A program made the position numbers and the translations under genes. Positions 28,678 through 41,584 of a stretch of DNA of 64,000 nt are shown one piece after another (the first letter of the stretch is position 1; each line of letters starts with the position of its first letter). This stretch comes from Chionoecetes opilio (Eukaryota; Arthropoda; Malacostraca; Decapoda; Majidae): the NCBI GenBank assembly GCA_016584305.1, contig JACEEZ010003850.1, positions 1 to 64,000 on the forward strand. Direction: 5' to 3'. Under the pieces are notes generated by a model. It was not told where the DNA came from and did no database searches. It was given only the letters and a program-made list of their open reading frames with translations.

Positions 28678-29270
28678 TATAGCTGTTTTCCTACAAATTG
28701 AATTATAAAATCCTTTTTTTAGAATAATTTGCACCTATAAGTAGCTTACATTACATTAAGCTAATAAATAGAAGAGTAAGAGGTTATTTATTGTGATATA
28801 ACGGTATATTGCAAACGTTTTTCATAGTTCCTTGTAAACTGTAGCGTTATTGTATATATACAGGTAGTTTTACTCATCATATTGCTATAAACCCATACAA
28901 TGTAGTGTTTTCAATGATTTTAGCTAGTTATCAGTAAAGAGCTGTTTTTTTCTACAAATTGAAGTATATTCCTTTATATCGGTAGCTAATTAGCTTTTGA
29001 TATTTGCTACAACTATATTTCACAAAATTAATATCTAAAAATATATATTTTTCATGAAATTTAGGTATCAATTTTAATTTTAAAAACAACGTTTTTTCAA
29101 GTATTTTAATGTATTTTTGAATCGCTAAAAAATGTCGAAATTTGATATTATTCAGCACTTATACACTACTTATTGTACAATATTATGAGCTTAAAATATG
29201 TATTTTTCATGAAATATAGGTATTAATTTTAATCCTAAAAACAACGTTTTTTCAAGTGTTTTAATGTATT
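28088..29270 (+). repeat. 594-bp tandem duplication inside the array
   Basis: Sequence from ATATAGCTGTTTTCC at about 28083 to the monomer at about 28640 is repeated from about 28677. Both copies share private variants: GAATTATAAAATCC, TATACAGGTAGTTTTACTCATC (CAGGTAG at 28267 and 28861, 594 bp apart) and ATAGTTCCTTGTAAAC. The junction has a short TAT microhomology. The duplicated length is not a whole satellite unit, so it looks like an unequal exchange or slippage event, or a collapsed assembly join. Confidence 0.8.
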
Positions 29271-30607
29271 TTTGAAGGGCTAAAAAATGTCCTAAATTGA
29301 CATTATTCAGCCCTTTTTTTGATAGAGAAATTCAGAATGTGGTTTTATAGTTGTTTTCATTAAAAACTGCTATTTTAAACTACTGTAGTCTTATAATTGG
29401 AGTTTGAGACTCTATATTGTGATACAATTATATATTACACATGTTTTTCATAGTCTCTTGTAAATTGTAATGTTATATCATAAATAGAAGGAATTTTCCT
29501 TATGAAAATGCTTTATTCCCTCAAAATGTGTTCTTTTCAATGATTTTAGCTAGTTATTGGTGATATATAGCTGTTTTCCTAAAAATTGAAATATATAATC
29601 CTTTTTTTTAGAATAATTTGCACCTATAAGTAGCTTACATTACATTAAGCTAATAAATAGAAGAGTAAGAGGTTATTTATTGTGATATAACGGTATATTG
29701 CAAGCGTTTTTCATAGTTTCTTGTAAACTGTAGCATTATTGTATATATACAAGTAGTTTTACTTATCATATTGCTATAAACCCATACAATGTAGTGTTTT
29801 CAATAATTTTAGCTAGTTATCAGTAAAGAGCTGTTTTTTTCTACAAATTGAAGTATATTCCTTTATATCGGTAGCTAATTAGCTTTTGATATTTGCTACA
29901 ACTATATTTCACAAAATTAATACCTAAAAATATGTAATTTTTATGAAATTCAAGTATCAATTTTAATCTTAAAAACAACGTTTTTTCAAGTATTTTAATG
30001 TATTTTTGAAAGGCTAAAAAAGGTCGAAATTTGACATTATTCAGTACTTTTACACAACTATATTTTACAATATTATGAGCAAAAAATATGTATTTTTCAT
30101 GAAATTTAGGTATCAATTTTAATCTGAAAAACAACATTTTTTCAAGTATTTTAATGTAATTTTGAATCGCTAAAAAATGTCGAAATTTGACATTATTCAG
30201 CACTTATACACAGCTATATTTTACAATATTATGAGCTTAAAATATGTATTTTTCATGATATTTTGGTATCAATTTTAATCTTAAAAACAACGTTTATTCA
30301 AGTGTTTTAATGTATTTTTTAAAAGCTACAAAATGTCGAAAATTGACAATATTCAGCTCTTTTTTTGATAGAGAAATTCAAAATGTGGTATTATAGTTGT
30401 TTTCATTAGAAAATACTATTTTAAAATACTGTAAGCTTATAATAGGAGTGTGAGAGTGTATCTATATTGTGATACAGTTGTATATTACACGTGTTTTTCA
30501 TAGTTTCTTGTATATTGTATTGTTATATCATAAATAGAAGGAATTTAACTTATGATAATGCCTTATACCCTCAGAATGTGGTTTTTTTCAATGATTTTAG
30601 CTAGTTA
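28678..30607 (+). repeat. Forward satellite up to the single-N join
   Basis: Dyads at 29131 and 29286, then a three-monomer unit at 30020 (AAGGTCG variant), 30176 and 30333. The last unit carries private variants GATATTTTGGTATC and CAACGTTTATTCAAGTG, also found near 50820, 59650, 60695 and 61745. The reverse-strand 120-codon frame at 29841-30203 spans two monomers and is a repeat translation. Confidence 0.9.
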
Positions 30608-30608
30608 N
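30608..30608. other. Single-N join with about 45 bp of body missing
   Basis: Before it the body ends at GCTAGTTA; after it comes TTTTACAATATTTTTTTTTAG and then AATAATTTG. A complete body has the segment from TCGGTGATATATAGC to ACAATCC at this place. The N therefore marks a join or a filled gap with local loss, not just an ambiguous base. Confidence 0.8.
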
Positions 30609-33600
30609 TTTTACAATATTTTTTTTTAGAATAATTTGCCTATAAGCAGCTTACATTACATTAAGCTAATAAATAGAAGAGTAAGAGGTTATTTATTGTG
30701 ATATAACGGTATATTGCAAGCGTTGTTCATAGTTTCTTGTAAACTGTATCGTTATTGTATATATACAAGTAGTTTTACTTATCATATTGCTTATATATAC
30801 CCATAAAATGCTGTGTTTTCAATGATTCTAGCTAATTATCAGTGAAGAGCTGTTTTTTTCTACAAATTGAAGTATATTTCTTTATATCGGTAGCTAAATA
30901 GCTTTTGATATTTGCTACAACTATATTTTACAAAATTAATAGCTAAAAATATATATTTTTTATGAAATTTAGGTATCAATTTTAATCTTAAAAACAACGT
31001 TTTTTTCATGTATTTTAATGTATTTTTGAAAGGCTAAAAAATGTTGAGATTTGACATTATTCATCACTTTTACACAACTATAATTTAATATATTATGAGC
31101 TAATAATATGTATTTGTCATGAAATTTAGGTACCAATTTTAATCTTAAAAACAACTTTTTTTCAAGTGTTTTAATATCTTTTTGAAAAGCTAAAAAATGT
31201 CGAAAATTGACAATATTCAGCTCTTTTTTTGATAGAGAAATTCAAAATGTGGTATTATAGTTGTTTTCGTTAGAAAATGCTATTTTAAGCTACTGTAAGC
31301 TTATAGTAGAAGTTTGAGACTCTATAATGTGATACAGTTGTATATTACACGTGTTTTTCATAGTATCTTGTATATTGTGGTGTTATATCATAAATAGAAG
31401 GAATTTAACATATGATTATGCTTTTTACCCTCAAAATGTGTTTTTTTCAATGATTTTCGCTTGTTATCGGTGATATATAGCTGTTTTCCTACATATTGTA
31501 GTATATAATCCTTTTTTTAGAATAATTTGCACCTATAAGTAGCTTACATTACAATAAGCTAATAAATAGAAGATTAAGAGGTTATTAATTGTGATATAAC
31601 GGTATATTGCAAGCGTTTTTCATAGTTTCAAGTAAACTGTAGCGTTATTGTATATATACAAGTAGTTTTACTTATCATATTGCTATAAACCCATAAAATG
31701 TAGTGTTTTCAATGATTTTAGCTAGTTATCAGTAAAGAGCTGTTTTTTTCTACAAATTGAAGTATATTCCTTTATATCGGTAGCTAAATAGCTTTTGATA
31801 TTTGCTACAACTATATTTTACAAAATTAATAGCTAAAAATATGTAATTTTTATGAAATTTAGGTATCAATTTTAATCTTAAAAAGAACGTTTTTTCAAGT
31901 ATTTTAATGTATTTTTGAACGGCTAAAAAATGTCGAAATTTGATATTATTCAGCACTTTTACACAACTATATTTTACAATATAATGAGCTAAAAATATGT
32001 ATTTTTCATAAAATTTAGGTATCAATTTGAATCTTAAAAACAACGTTTTTTCAAGTATTTTAATGTGTTTTTGAATGGCTAAAAAATGTCGAAATTGGAC
32101 ATTATTCAGCACTTTATTTGATAGAGATATTCAAAATGTGGTATTATAGTTGTTTTCATTAGAAAATACTATTTTAAGATACTGTAAGCTTATAATAGGA
32201 GTTTGAGACTCAATATTGTGATACAGTTGTATATTACGCTGTGTTTTTCATAGTTTCTTGTATATTGTAGTGTTATATCATATATAGAAGGAATTTAACT
32301 TATGATAATGCTTTATACCCTCAAAATGTGTTCTTTTCAAAGATTTTAGCTAGTTATCGGTGATATATAGCTAATTTCCTACAAATTGAAGTATACAATC
32401 CTTTTTTTAGAATAATTTGCACCTATAAGTAGCTTACATTTCATTAAGCTAATATATAGAAGATTAAGAGGTTATTTATTGTGATATAACGGTATATTGC
32501 ATGCGTTTTTCATAGTTTCTTGTAAACTGTAGCTTTATTGTATATATACAAGTAGTTTTACTTATCATATTGCTATAAACCCATAAAATGTAGTGTTTTC
32601 AATGATTTTAGCTAGTTATCAGTAAAGAGCTGTTTATTTCTACAAATTGAAGTATATTCCTTTATATCGGTAGCTAAATAGCTTTTGATATTTGCTAAAA
32701 CTATATTTTACAAAATTAATAGCTAAAAATAGGTAATTTTTATGAAAATTTAGGTATCAATTTTAATCTTAAAAACAATGTTTTTTCAAGTATTTTAATG
32801 TATTTTTGAATGGCTAAAAAATGTCGAAATTTGACATTATTCAGCACTTTTACACAACTATATTTTACAATATTATGAGCTAAATATATGTATTTTTTAT
32901 GAAATTTAGGTATCAATTTTAATCTTAAAAACAACGTTTTTTTCAAGTATTTTATGTATTTTTGAAGGGCTAAAAAAATTCGAAATTTGACATTATTCAG
33001 AACTTCTACACAACTATTTTTTACAATATTATGAGCTTAAAATATGTATTTTTCATGAAATTTAAGTATTAATTTTAATCTTAAAAACATCGTTTTATTC
33101 AAGTGTTTTAATGTATTTTTGAATTGCTAAAAATGTCGAAAATTGACAATATTCAGCCCTTTTTATTATAGAGAAATTCAAAATGTGGTATTATAATTGT
33201 TTTCGTTAGAAAATACTATTTTAAGCTACTGTAAGCTTATAATAGGAGTTTGACACCCTATATTGTGATACAATGGTATATTACACGTGTTTTTCATAGT
33301 TTCTTGTAAATTGTAGTGTTATATCATAAATAGAAGGAGTTTTCCTTACGATAATGCTTTATACCCTCATAATGTGTTCTTTTCAATGATTTTAGCTAGT
33401 TATCGGTGATATATAGCTGTTTTCCTACAAATTGATGTATACAATCCTTTTTTTAGAATAATTTGCACCTATAAGTAGCTTACATTACATTAAGCTAATA
33501 AACAGAAGAGTAAGAGGTTATTTATTGTGATATAACGCTATATTGCAAGCGTTTTTCATAGTTTATTGTAAACTGTAGCGTTATTGTATATATACAAGTA

Positions 33601-34010
33601 GATTTACTTATAATATTGCTATAAACCCATAAAATGTAGTGTTTTCAATGATTGTTAGCTAGTTATCAGTGAAAAGTTGGTATTTTCTACAAATTGAAGT
33701 ATATTCCTTTATATCGGTAGCTAAATAGCTTTTGATATTTGCAACACCTATATTTTACAAAATTAATAGCTAAAAATATATATTTTGTATGAAATTTAGG
33801 TATCAATTTTAATCTTAAAAACAAAGTTTTTCAAGTATTTTAATGTATTTTTGAAAGGCTAAAAAATGTCGAAATTTGACATTATTCAGCACTTTTACAC
33901 AACTATATCTTCCAGTATTATGAGCTTAAAATATGTATTTTTCATGAAATTTAGGTAGGTATCAATTTTAATCTTAAAAACAACGTTTTTTCAAGTATTT
34001 TAAAGTATTA
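30609..34010 (+). repeat. Forward satellite, 30.6-34.0 kb
   Basis: Units with dyads at 31040 and 31196; 31929 and 32086; 32820, 32976 and 33132; 33866. The 31-kb unit has an ATAATTTAATATATTATGAGC variant shared with about 51675. The array is broken at about 34010: a monomer stops at AAAGTATTAAAGGCT and the body resumes at TGTATATTGTAG, removing a dyad and part of a body. The reverse frames at 30969-31154, 31750-32112 and 32740-32946 are monomer translations. Confidence 0.9.
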
Positions 34011-37000
34011 AAGGCTTGTATATTGTAGTGTTATCTCATAAATAGAAGGAATTTAACTTATGATAATGCTATATACCCTCAAAATGTGTTCTTTTCAATG
34101 ATTTTAGCTAGTTATCCGTGATATATAGCTGTTTTCCTACAAATTGATGTATACAATCCTTTTTTTAGAATAATCTGCACCTATAAGTAGCTTACATTAC
34201 ATTAAGCTAATAAATAGAAGAGTAAGAGGCTATTTATTGTGATATAAGGGTATATTGCAAGCGGTTTTCATAGTTTCTTGTAAACTGTAGCGTTATTGTA
34301 TATATACAAGTAGTTTTACTTATCATATTGCTATAAACCCATAAAATGTAGTGTTTTCAATGATTTTAGCTAGTTATCAGTAAAGAGCTTTTTTTTTTCT
34401 ACAAATTGAAGTATATTTCTTTATATCGGTAGCTAAATAGCTTTTGATATTTGCTACAACTATATTTTACAAAATTAATGTCTAAAAATATGTATTTTTT
34501 ATGAAATTTAGTTATCAATTTTAATCTTAAAAACAGCGTTTTTTCATGTATTTTAATATATTTTTGCATGGCTAAAAAAAATCGAAATTTGACATTATTC
34601 AGCACTTTTACACAACTATATTTTACAATTTTATATGCTAAAAATATGTATTTTTCATGAAATTTATGTATCAATTTTAATCTTAAAAACAATGTTTTTT
34701 CAAGTATTTTAATGTATTTTTGAAGGGCTAAAAAATGTCGAAATTTGACATTATTCAACACTTTTACACAAATATATTTTACAAAATTATGAGCTTAAAA
34801 TATGTATTTTTCATGAAATTTAGAAATAAATTTTAATCTTAAAAACAACGTTTTTTCAAGTGTTTTAAAGTATTTTTGATAAGCTAAAAAATGTCGAAAA
34901 TTGACAATATTCAGCTCTTTTTTTGATAGAGAAATTCAAAATGTGGTATTATAGTTGTTTTCGTTAGAAAATGCTATTTTAAGCTACTGTAAGCTTATAA
35001 TAGGAGTTTGAGACTCTATATTGTGATACAGTTGTATATTACACGTGTTTTTCATAGTTTCTTATATATTGTAGTGTTATATCATAAATAGAAGGAATTT
35101 TACTTATGATAATGCTTTATACCCTCATAATGTGTTTTTTTCAATGATTTTAGCTAGTTATCGGTGATATATAACTGTTTTCCTACCAATTGAAGTATAC
35201 AATCCTTTTTTTAGAATAATTTGCACCTATTGTAGCTTAAATTACATTAAGCTAATAAATAAAAGAGTAAGAGGTTATTTATTGTGATATAACGGTATAT
35301 TGCAGGTGTTTTTCATAGTTTCTTGTAAACTGTAGCGTTATTGTATATATACAAGTAGTTTTACTTATCATATTGCTATAAACCCATAAAATGTAGTGTT
35401 TTCAATTATTTTAGCTAGTTATCAGTAGGGAGCTGTTTTTTCCTACAAATTGAAGTATATTCCTTTATATCGGTAGCTAAATAGCTTTTGATATTTGCTA
35501 CAACTATATTTTACAAAATTAATAGCTAAAAATATGTAATTTTTATGAAAATTTAGGTATCAATTTTAATCTTAAAAACAATGTTTTTTCAAGTATTTTA
35601 ATGTATTTTTGAAGGGCTAAAAAATGTCGAAATATGACATTATTCAGCACTTTTACACAAGTATATTTTACAATATTATGAGCTAAAAATATGTATTTTT
35701 TATTAAATTTAGGTATCAATTTTAATCTTAAAAAACAACGTTTTTTCAAGTATTTTAATGTATTTTTGAAGGGCTAAAAAAAATTCGAAATATGACGTTA
35801 TTCTGAACTTTTACACTACTATACTTTACAATATTATAAGCTAAAAATATGTATTTTTCATGAAATTTAAGTATCAATTTTAATCTTAAAAACAACGTTT
35901 TTTCAAGTATTTTATTGTATTTTTGAAAGGCTAAAAAATGTCGATATTTGACATTATTCAGCACTTCTACACAACTATATTTTACAATATTTTGTGCTTA
36001 AAAAATGTATTTTTCATGAAATTTAAGTATCAATTTTAATCTTAAAAACAACGTTTTTTTGAAATATTTTAAAATATTTTTGAAAAGGTAAAAAATGTCG
36101 AAAATTGACAATATTCAGACCTTTTTTTGATGGAGAAATTCAAAATTTGGTATTATAGTTGTTTTCGTTAGAAAATGCTATTTTAAGCTACTGTAAGCTT
36201 ATAATAGGAGTTTGAGACTCTATATTGTGATACAATGGTATATTACACGTTTGTTTCATAGTTTCTTGTAAATTGTAGTGTTATATCATAAATAGAAGGA
36301 GTTTTCCTTATGATAATGCTTTATACCCTCATAATGTGTTCTTTTCAATGATTTTCGCTAGTTATCGGTGATATATAGCTGTTTTCCTACTAATTAAAGT
36401 ATACAATCCTTTTTTCAGAATAATTTGCCCCTATAAATAGCTTACATTACATTAAGCTAATAAATAGAAGAGTAAGAGGTTATTTATTGTGATATAACGC
36501 TATATTGCAAGCGTTTTTCATAGTTTATTGTAAACTGTAGCGTAATTGTATATATACAAGTAGATTTACTTCTCATATTGCTATAAACCCATAAAATATA
36601 GTGTTGTCAATGATTGTTAGCTAGTTATCAGTGAAAAAATGTTATTTTCTACAAATTGAAGTATATTCCTTTATATCGGTAGCTAAATAGCTTTTGATAT
36701 TTGCGATAACTATATTTTACAAAATTAATGGCTAAAAATAAATATTTTGTATGATATTTAGGTTTCAATTTTAATCTTAAAAACAACGTTTTTCAAGTAT
36801 TTTAATGTATTTTTGAAAGGCTAAAAAATGTCGAAATTTGACATTATTCAGGACTTTTACACAAGTATATCTTACAGTATTATGAGCTTAAAATATGTAT
36901 TTTTCATGAAATTTAGGTATCAATTTTAATCTTAAAAATATCGTTTTTTCAAGTGTTTTAATGTATTTTTGAGGGGCTAAAAAATGTCGAAAATTGACAT

Positions 37001-40000
37001 TATGCAGCCCTTTTTTTGATAGAGAAATTCAAAATGTGGTGTTATAGTTGTTTTTGTTAGAAAATACTATTTTAAACTACTGTAAGCTTATGATAGGAGT
37101 TTGAGACTCTATATTGTGATACAATGGTATAATACACGTGTTTTTCATAGTTTCTTGTATATTGTAGTATTATCTCATAAATAGAAGGAATTTAACTTAT
37201 GATAATGCTTTATACCCTCAAAATGTGTTTTTTTCAATGATTTTAGCTAGTTATTGGTGATATATAGCTGTTTTCCTACAAATTGAAGTATACAATCCTT
37301 TTTTTAGAATAATTTGCACCTATAAGTAGCTTCCATTACATTAAGCTAATAAATAGAAAAGTAAGAGGTTTTTTATTGGGATAAAACGGTATACTGCAAG
37401 AGGTTTTCATAGTTTCTTGTAAACTGTATCGTTATTGTATATATACAAGTAGTTTTACTTATCATATTGTTATAAACTCATAAAATGTAGTGTTTTCAAT
37501 GATTTTAGCTAGTTAAAAAGAGCTGTTTTGTTTCAGCTGAAGAGCTGTTTTTTTCTACAAAATTAAAGTATATTTCTTTATATCGGTAGCTAAATAGCTT
37601 TTGATATTTGCTACAACTATATTTTACAATATTATGAGCTAAAAATATGTATATTTCATGAAATTTAGGTATCAATTTTAATCTTAAAAACAACGTTTTT
37701 TCAAGTATTTTAACGTATTTTTTAAAAGCTAAAAAAATTCGAAATATAACATTATTCAGCACTTTTACACAAATATATTTTACAATATTATGAGCTTAAA
37801 ATATGTATTTTTCATGAAATTTAGAAATCAATTTTAATCCTAAAAACAACGTTTTTTCAAGTGTTTTAATGTATTTTAGAGAAGCTAAAAAATGTCGAAA
37901 AATGACAATATTCAGCTCTTTTTTTGATAGAGAAATTCAAAATGTGGTATTATAGTTGTTTTCGTTAGAAAATACTATTATAAGCTACTGTAAGCTTATA
38001 ATAGGTGTTTGAGACTCTATATTGTGATACAATGGTATATTACAAGTGTTTTTCTTAGTTTCTTGTATATTGTAGTGTTATCTCATAAATAGAAGAAATT
38101 TTACGTATGATAATGCATTATACCCTCAAAATGTGTTCTTTTCAATGATTTTAGCTTGTTATTGGTGATATATAGCTGTTTTCCTACAAATTGAAGTATA
38201 CAATCCTTTTCTTAAAATAATTTGCACCTATAAGTAGCTTACATTACATTAAGCTAATAAATAGAAGATTAAGAGATTATTTATTGTGATATAACGGTAT
38301 ATTGCAAGCGTTTTTCATAGTTTCTTGTAAACTGTAGCGTTATTGTAAATATACAAGTATTTTTACTTATCATATTGCTATAAACCCATAAAATGTAGCG
38401 TTTTCAATGATTTTAGCTAGTTATCAGTAAAGAGCTGTTTTTTTCTACAAATTAAAGTATATTCCTTTATATCGGTAGCTAAATAGCTTTTGATATTTGC
38501 TACAACTAAATTTTACAAAATTAATAGCTAAAAATATGTAATTTTATGAAAATCTAGATATCAATTTTAATCTTAAAACCAATGTTTTTTCAAGTATTTT
38601 AATGTATTTTTGAGAGGCTAAAAAATGTCGAGATTTGACATTATTCAGCACTTTTACACAACTATATATTACAATACTATAAGCTAGAAATATGTATTTT
38701 TCATGAAATTTATGTATCAATTTTAATCTTAAAAACAACGTTTTTTCAAGTATTTTAATGTATTTTTGAACGGCTAAAAGATGTCGAAATTTGACATTAT
38801 TCAGCACTTTTACACAACTATATTTTACAATATTATGAGCTTAAAATATGTATTTTGCATGAAATTTAGAAATCAATTTTAATCTTAATAGCAACATTTT
38901 TTCAAGTGTTTTAAAGTATTTTTGAAAAGCTAAAAAATGTCGAAAATTGACAATATTCAGCTCTTTTTTTGATAGAGAAATTCAAAATGTGGTATTATAG
39001 TTGTTTTCGTTAGAAAATGCTATTTTAAACTACTGTAAGCTTATAATAGGAGTTTGATACTCTATATTGTGATACAGTTGTACATTAAACGTGTTTTTCA
39101 TAGTTTCTTGTATATTGTAGTGTTATATCATAAATAGAAGGAATTTTACTTATGATAATGCTTTATACCCTCATAATTTGTTCTTTTCATTGATTTTAGC
39201 TAGTTATCGGTGATATATAGCTGTTTTCCTACAAATTGAAATATACAATCCTTTTTTTAGAATAATTTGCACCTATTGTAGCTTACATTACATTAAGCTA
39301 ATAAATAGAAGAGTAAGAGGTTATTTATTGTGATATAACGGTATATTGCAAGTGTTTTTCATAGTTTCTTGTAAACTGTAGCGTTATTGTATATATACAA
39401 GTAGTTTTACTTATCATATTGCTATAAACCCATAAAATGTAGTGTTTTCAATGATTTTAGCTAGTTATCAGTAAAGAGCTGTTTTTTTCTACAAATTGAA
39501 GTATATTCCTTTATATCGGTAGCTAAATAGCTTTTGATATGTGCTACAACTATATTTTACAAAATTAATGGCTAAAAATATGTAATTTTTATGAAAATTT
39601 AGGTATCAATTTTAATCTTAGAAACAATGTTTTTTCAAGTATTTTAATGTATTTTTGAAAGGCTAAAAAATGTCGAAATTTGACATTATTCAGCACTTTT
39701 ACGCAACTTTATTTTACAATATTGTGAGCTAAAAATATGTATTTTTTATGAAATTTAGGTATCAATTTTAATCTTAAAAACAACGTTTTTTCAAGTATTT
39801 TAATGTATTTTTGAAGGGCTAAAAAAATGTTGAAATTTGACATTATTCAGCACTTTTACACTACTATACTTTACAATATTATGAGCTAAAAATATGTATT
39901 TTTCTTGAAATTTAAGTATCAATTTTAATCTTAAAAACAACGTTTTTTCAAGTATTTTATTGTATTTTTAAAAAATGTCGATATTTGACATTATTCAGCA

Positions 40001-40252
40001 CTTTTACACAACTATATTTTACAATATTATGAGCTTATAATATGTATTTTTCATGAAATTTAAGTATCAATTTTAATCTTAAAAACAACGTTTTTTCAAA
40101 TGTTTTAATGTATTTTTGAAAAGCTAAAAAAGGTCGAAAATTGACAATATTCAGCCCTTTTTTTGATGGAGAAATTCAAAATGTGGTATTATAGTTGTTT
40201 TCGTTAGAAAATGCTATTTTAAGCTACTGTAAGCTTATAATAGGAGTTTGAG
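34011..40252 (+). repeat. Forward satellite with a 4.05-kb higher-order period
   Basis: Dyads at 34577, 34735 and 34891; 35624, 35781, 35937 and 36096; 36828 and 36984; 37735 and 37892; 38625, 38782 and 38937; 39668, 39827, 39974 and 40131. The variant ACCTATTGTAGC at 35225 recurs at 39271, 4046 bp later. The four-monomer units at 35.6 and 39.7 kb share GTCGATATTTGAC. A small local duplication at about 37515-37550 repeats AGAGCTGTTTTG/AGAGCTGTTTTT around GTTTCAGCTGA. No gene; reverse frames at 34399-34761, 35543-35749, 35755-35964, 37505-37762 and 38544-38807 are repeat translations. Confidence 0.9.
40246..40252. repeat. Left target-site duplication of the fold-back element
   Basis: GTTTGAG, repeated at 41674-41680. 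Uninterrupted units read AGGAGTTTGAGACTC here, so removing the element plus one copy restores the usual sequence. The match is 7 bp; extending to 8 bp gives one mismatch (A versus G). Confidence 0.85.
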
Positions 40253-40340
40253 CGAGACCACCGAGAGACAAGGCCTGGTGGATCGCCCGTGACGTCAGAC
40301 CATAAGGATACCACCCGCTCCGCTCCCCGTACAAGTTTAA
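40253..40340 (+). repeat. Left terminal inverted repeat of the fold-back element
   Basis: Pairs with 41585-41673. Shared words include CCACCGAGA, AAGGCCTGGTGGATCGCCCG, TGACGTCA and CCATAAGGATACCACCCG. Mismatches are few (CGAGACC versus CGTGGCC at the tip; GCTCCGCTCCCCG versus GGTCCGCTCCCTG). It lies outside the 313-bp subrepeats. Confidence 0.88.
40290..40297. promoter_or_regulatory. TGACGTCA palindrome in left terminus
   Basis: An exact match to the canonical cAMP-response element core bound by CREB/ATF-type bZIP proteins. The same octamer occurs at 41628-41635 in the other terminus. Seen in sequence; binding or promoter activity is inference. Confidence 0.45.
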
Positions 40341-40962
40341 CTACCTAATATAATGTTTATCAGTATAAAAGATATAGTGTTGTCTTCGGAAATGTTTTTT
40401 CTATAATATTATCAAATAAAAAACCGTAAAACACACAAAGAAAGTGCCATTATGAGACTTTCAAGAAATATGCATTAACTTAAACTCTTCGCCATTTAAT
40501 ATTTTGCTCGCAAACATTTTACATGGAGAATATCGATAGAAGCGGAGTTTAATTAGCTTTCCATTGATATATTTCCTTTAGTGATAAATGAATTAGCGGC
40601 ATGCATAAATTAGCGTTAACTAAATATAAAAAATCATGAAATCGGGTAATTTCCTACCTAATATATGTTTATCAGTATAAAATATATACTGTTATCTTCG
40701 GAAATGTTTGTTCTATAATATTATCAAATAAAAAACCGTAAAATACAATAAAGAAATGCCATTATGAGACTTTCAAGAAATATGCATGTACTTAAAATTT
40801 TCGCTATTTAATATTTTGTGCAAAAACATTTTTCATGGAGAATATCAATAGAAGCAAAATTTAATTAGCTTTCCATTGATATATTTCCTTTTCTGATCAA
40901 TGAATTAGAACTATGCATAAATTAGCGTTAACTAAATAAATAACATCATGAAATCTGGTAAA
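40341..40962 (+). repeat. Two tandem 313-bp subrepeats, left arm
   Basis: Copy 1 starts at 40341 and copy 2 at 40654. Both run from CTACCTAATAT through TTATCAGTATAAAA, AATATTATCAAATAAAAAAC, GAGACTTTCAAGAAATATGC and ATTTAATATTTTG to ATGCATAAATTAGCGTTAAC and CATGAAATC. Copy 2 has several differences from copy 1 (for example AAATTTAATTAGC for GGAGTTTAATTAGC). Copy 2 resembles the inner copy of the right arm, as expected if the tandem pair formed before the arm was inverted. No coding sequence. Confidence 0.88.
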
Positions 40963-41584
40963 TTACCCGATTTCATGATGTTATTTATTTAGTTAACGCT
41001 AATTTATGCATGGTTCTAATTCATTAATCAGAAAAGGAAATATATTAATGGAAAGCTAATTAAATTTCGTTTCTATTGATATTCGCCATGTAAAAAGTTT
41101 TTTTCACAAAATATTAAATGGCGAAAAGTTCAAGTTCATGCATATTTCTTGAAAGTCTCATAATGGCATTTCTTTAGTGTGTTTTACGGTTTTTTATTTG
41201 ATAATATTATAGAACAAACATTTCCAAAGATAACAGTATATATTTTATACTGATAAACATATATTAGTTAGGAAATTACCCGATTTCATGATTTTTTATA
41301 TTTAGTTAACGCTAATTTATGCATGCCGCTAATTCATTTATCACTAAACGAAATATATCAATGGAAAGCTAATTAAACTCCGCTTCTATTGACATTCTCC
41401 ATGTAAAATGTTTGCGCGCAAAATATTAAATGGCGAAGAGTTTAAGTTAATGCATATTTCTTGAAAGTCTCATAATGGCATTTTCTTTTTCTGTTTTACG
41501 GTTTTTTATTTGATAATATTATAGAACAAACATTTCCGAAGATAACAGTATATCTTTTATACTGATAAACATTATATTAGGTAG
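40963..41584 (-). repeat. Two tandem 313-bp subrepeats, inverted right arm
   Basis: Reverse complement of the left-arm pair, inner copy first. ATGATGTTATTTATTTAG at about 40975 mirrors CTAAATAAATAACATCAT of the left inner copy. The outer copy carries AACTCCGCTTCTATTG, mirroring the left outer copy. The arms differ by scattered substitutions and small indels, so they have diverged or were not copied perfectly. Confidence 0.88.
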
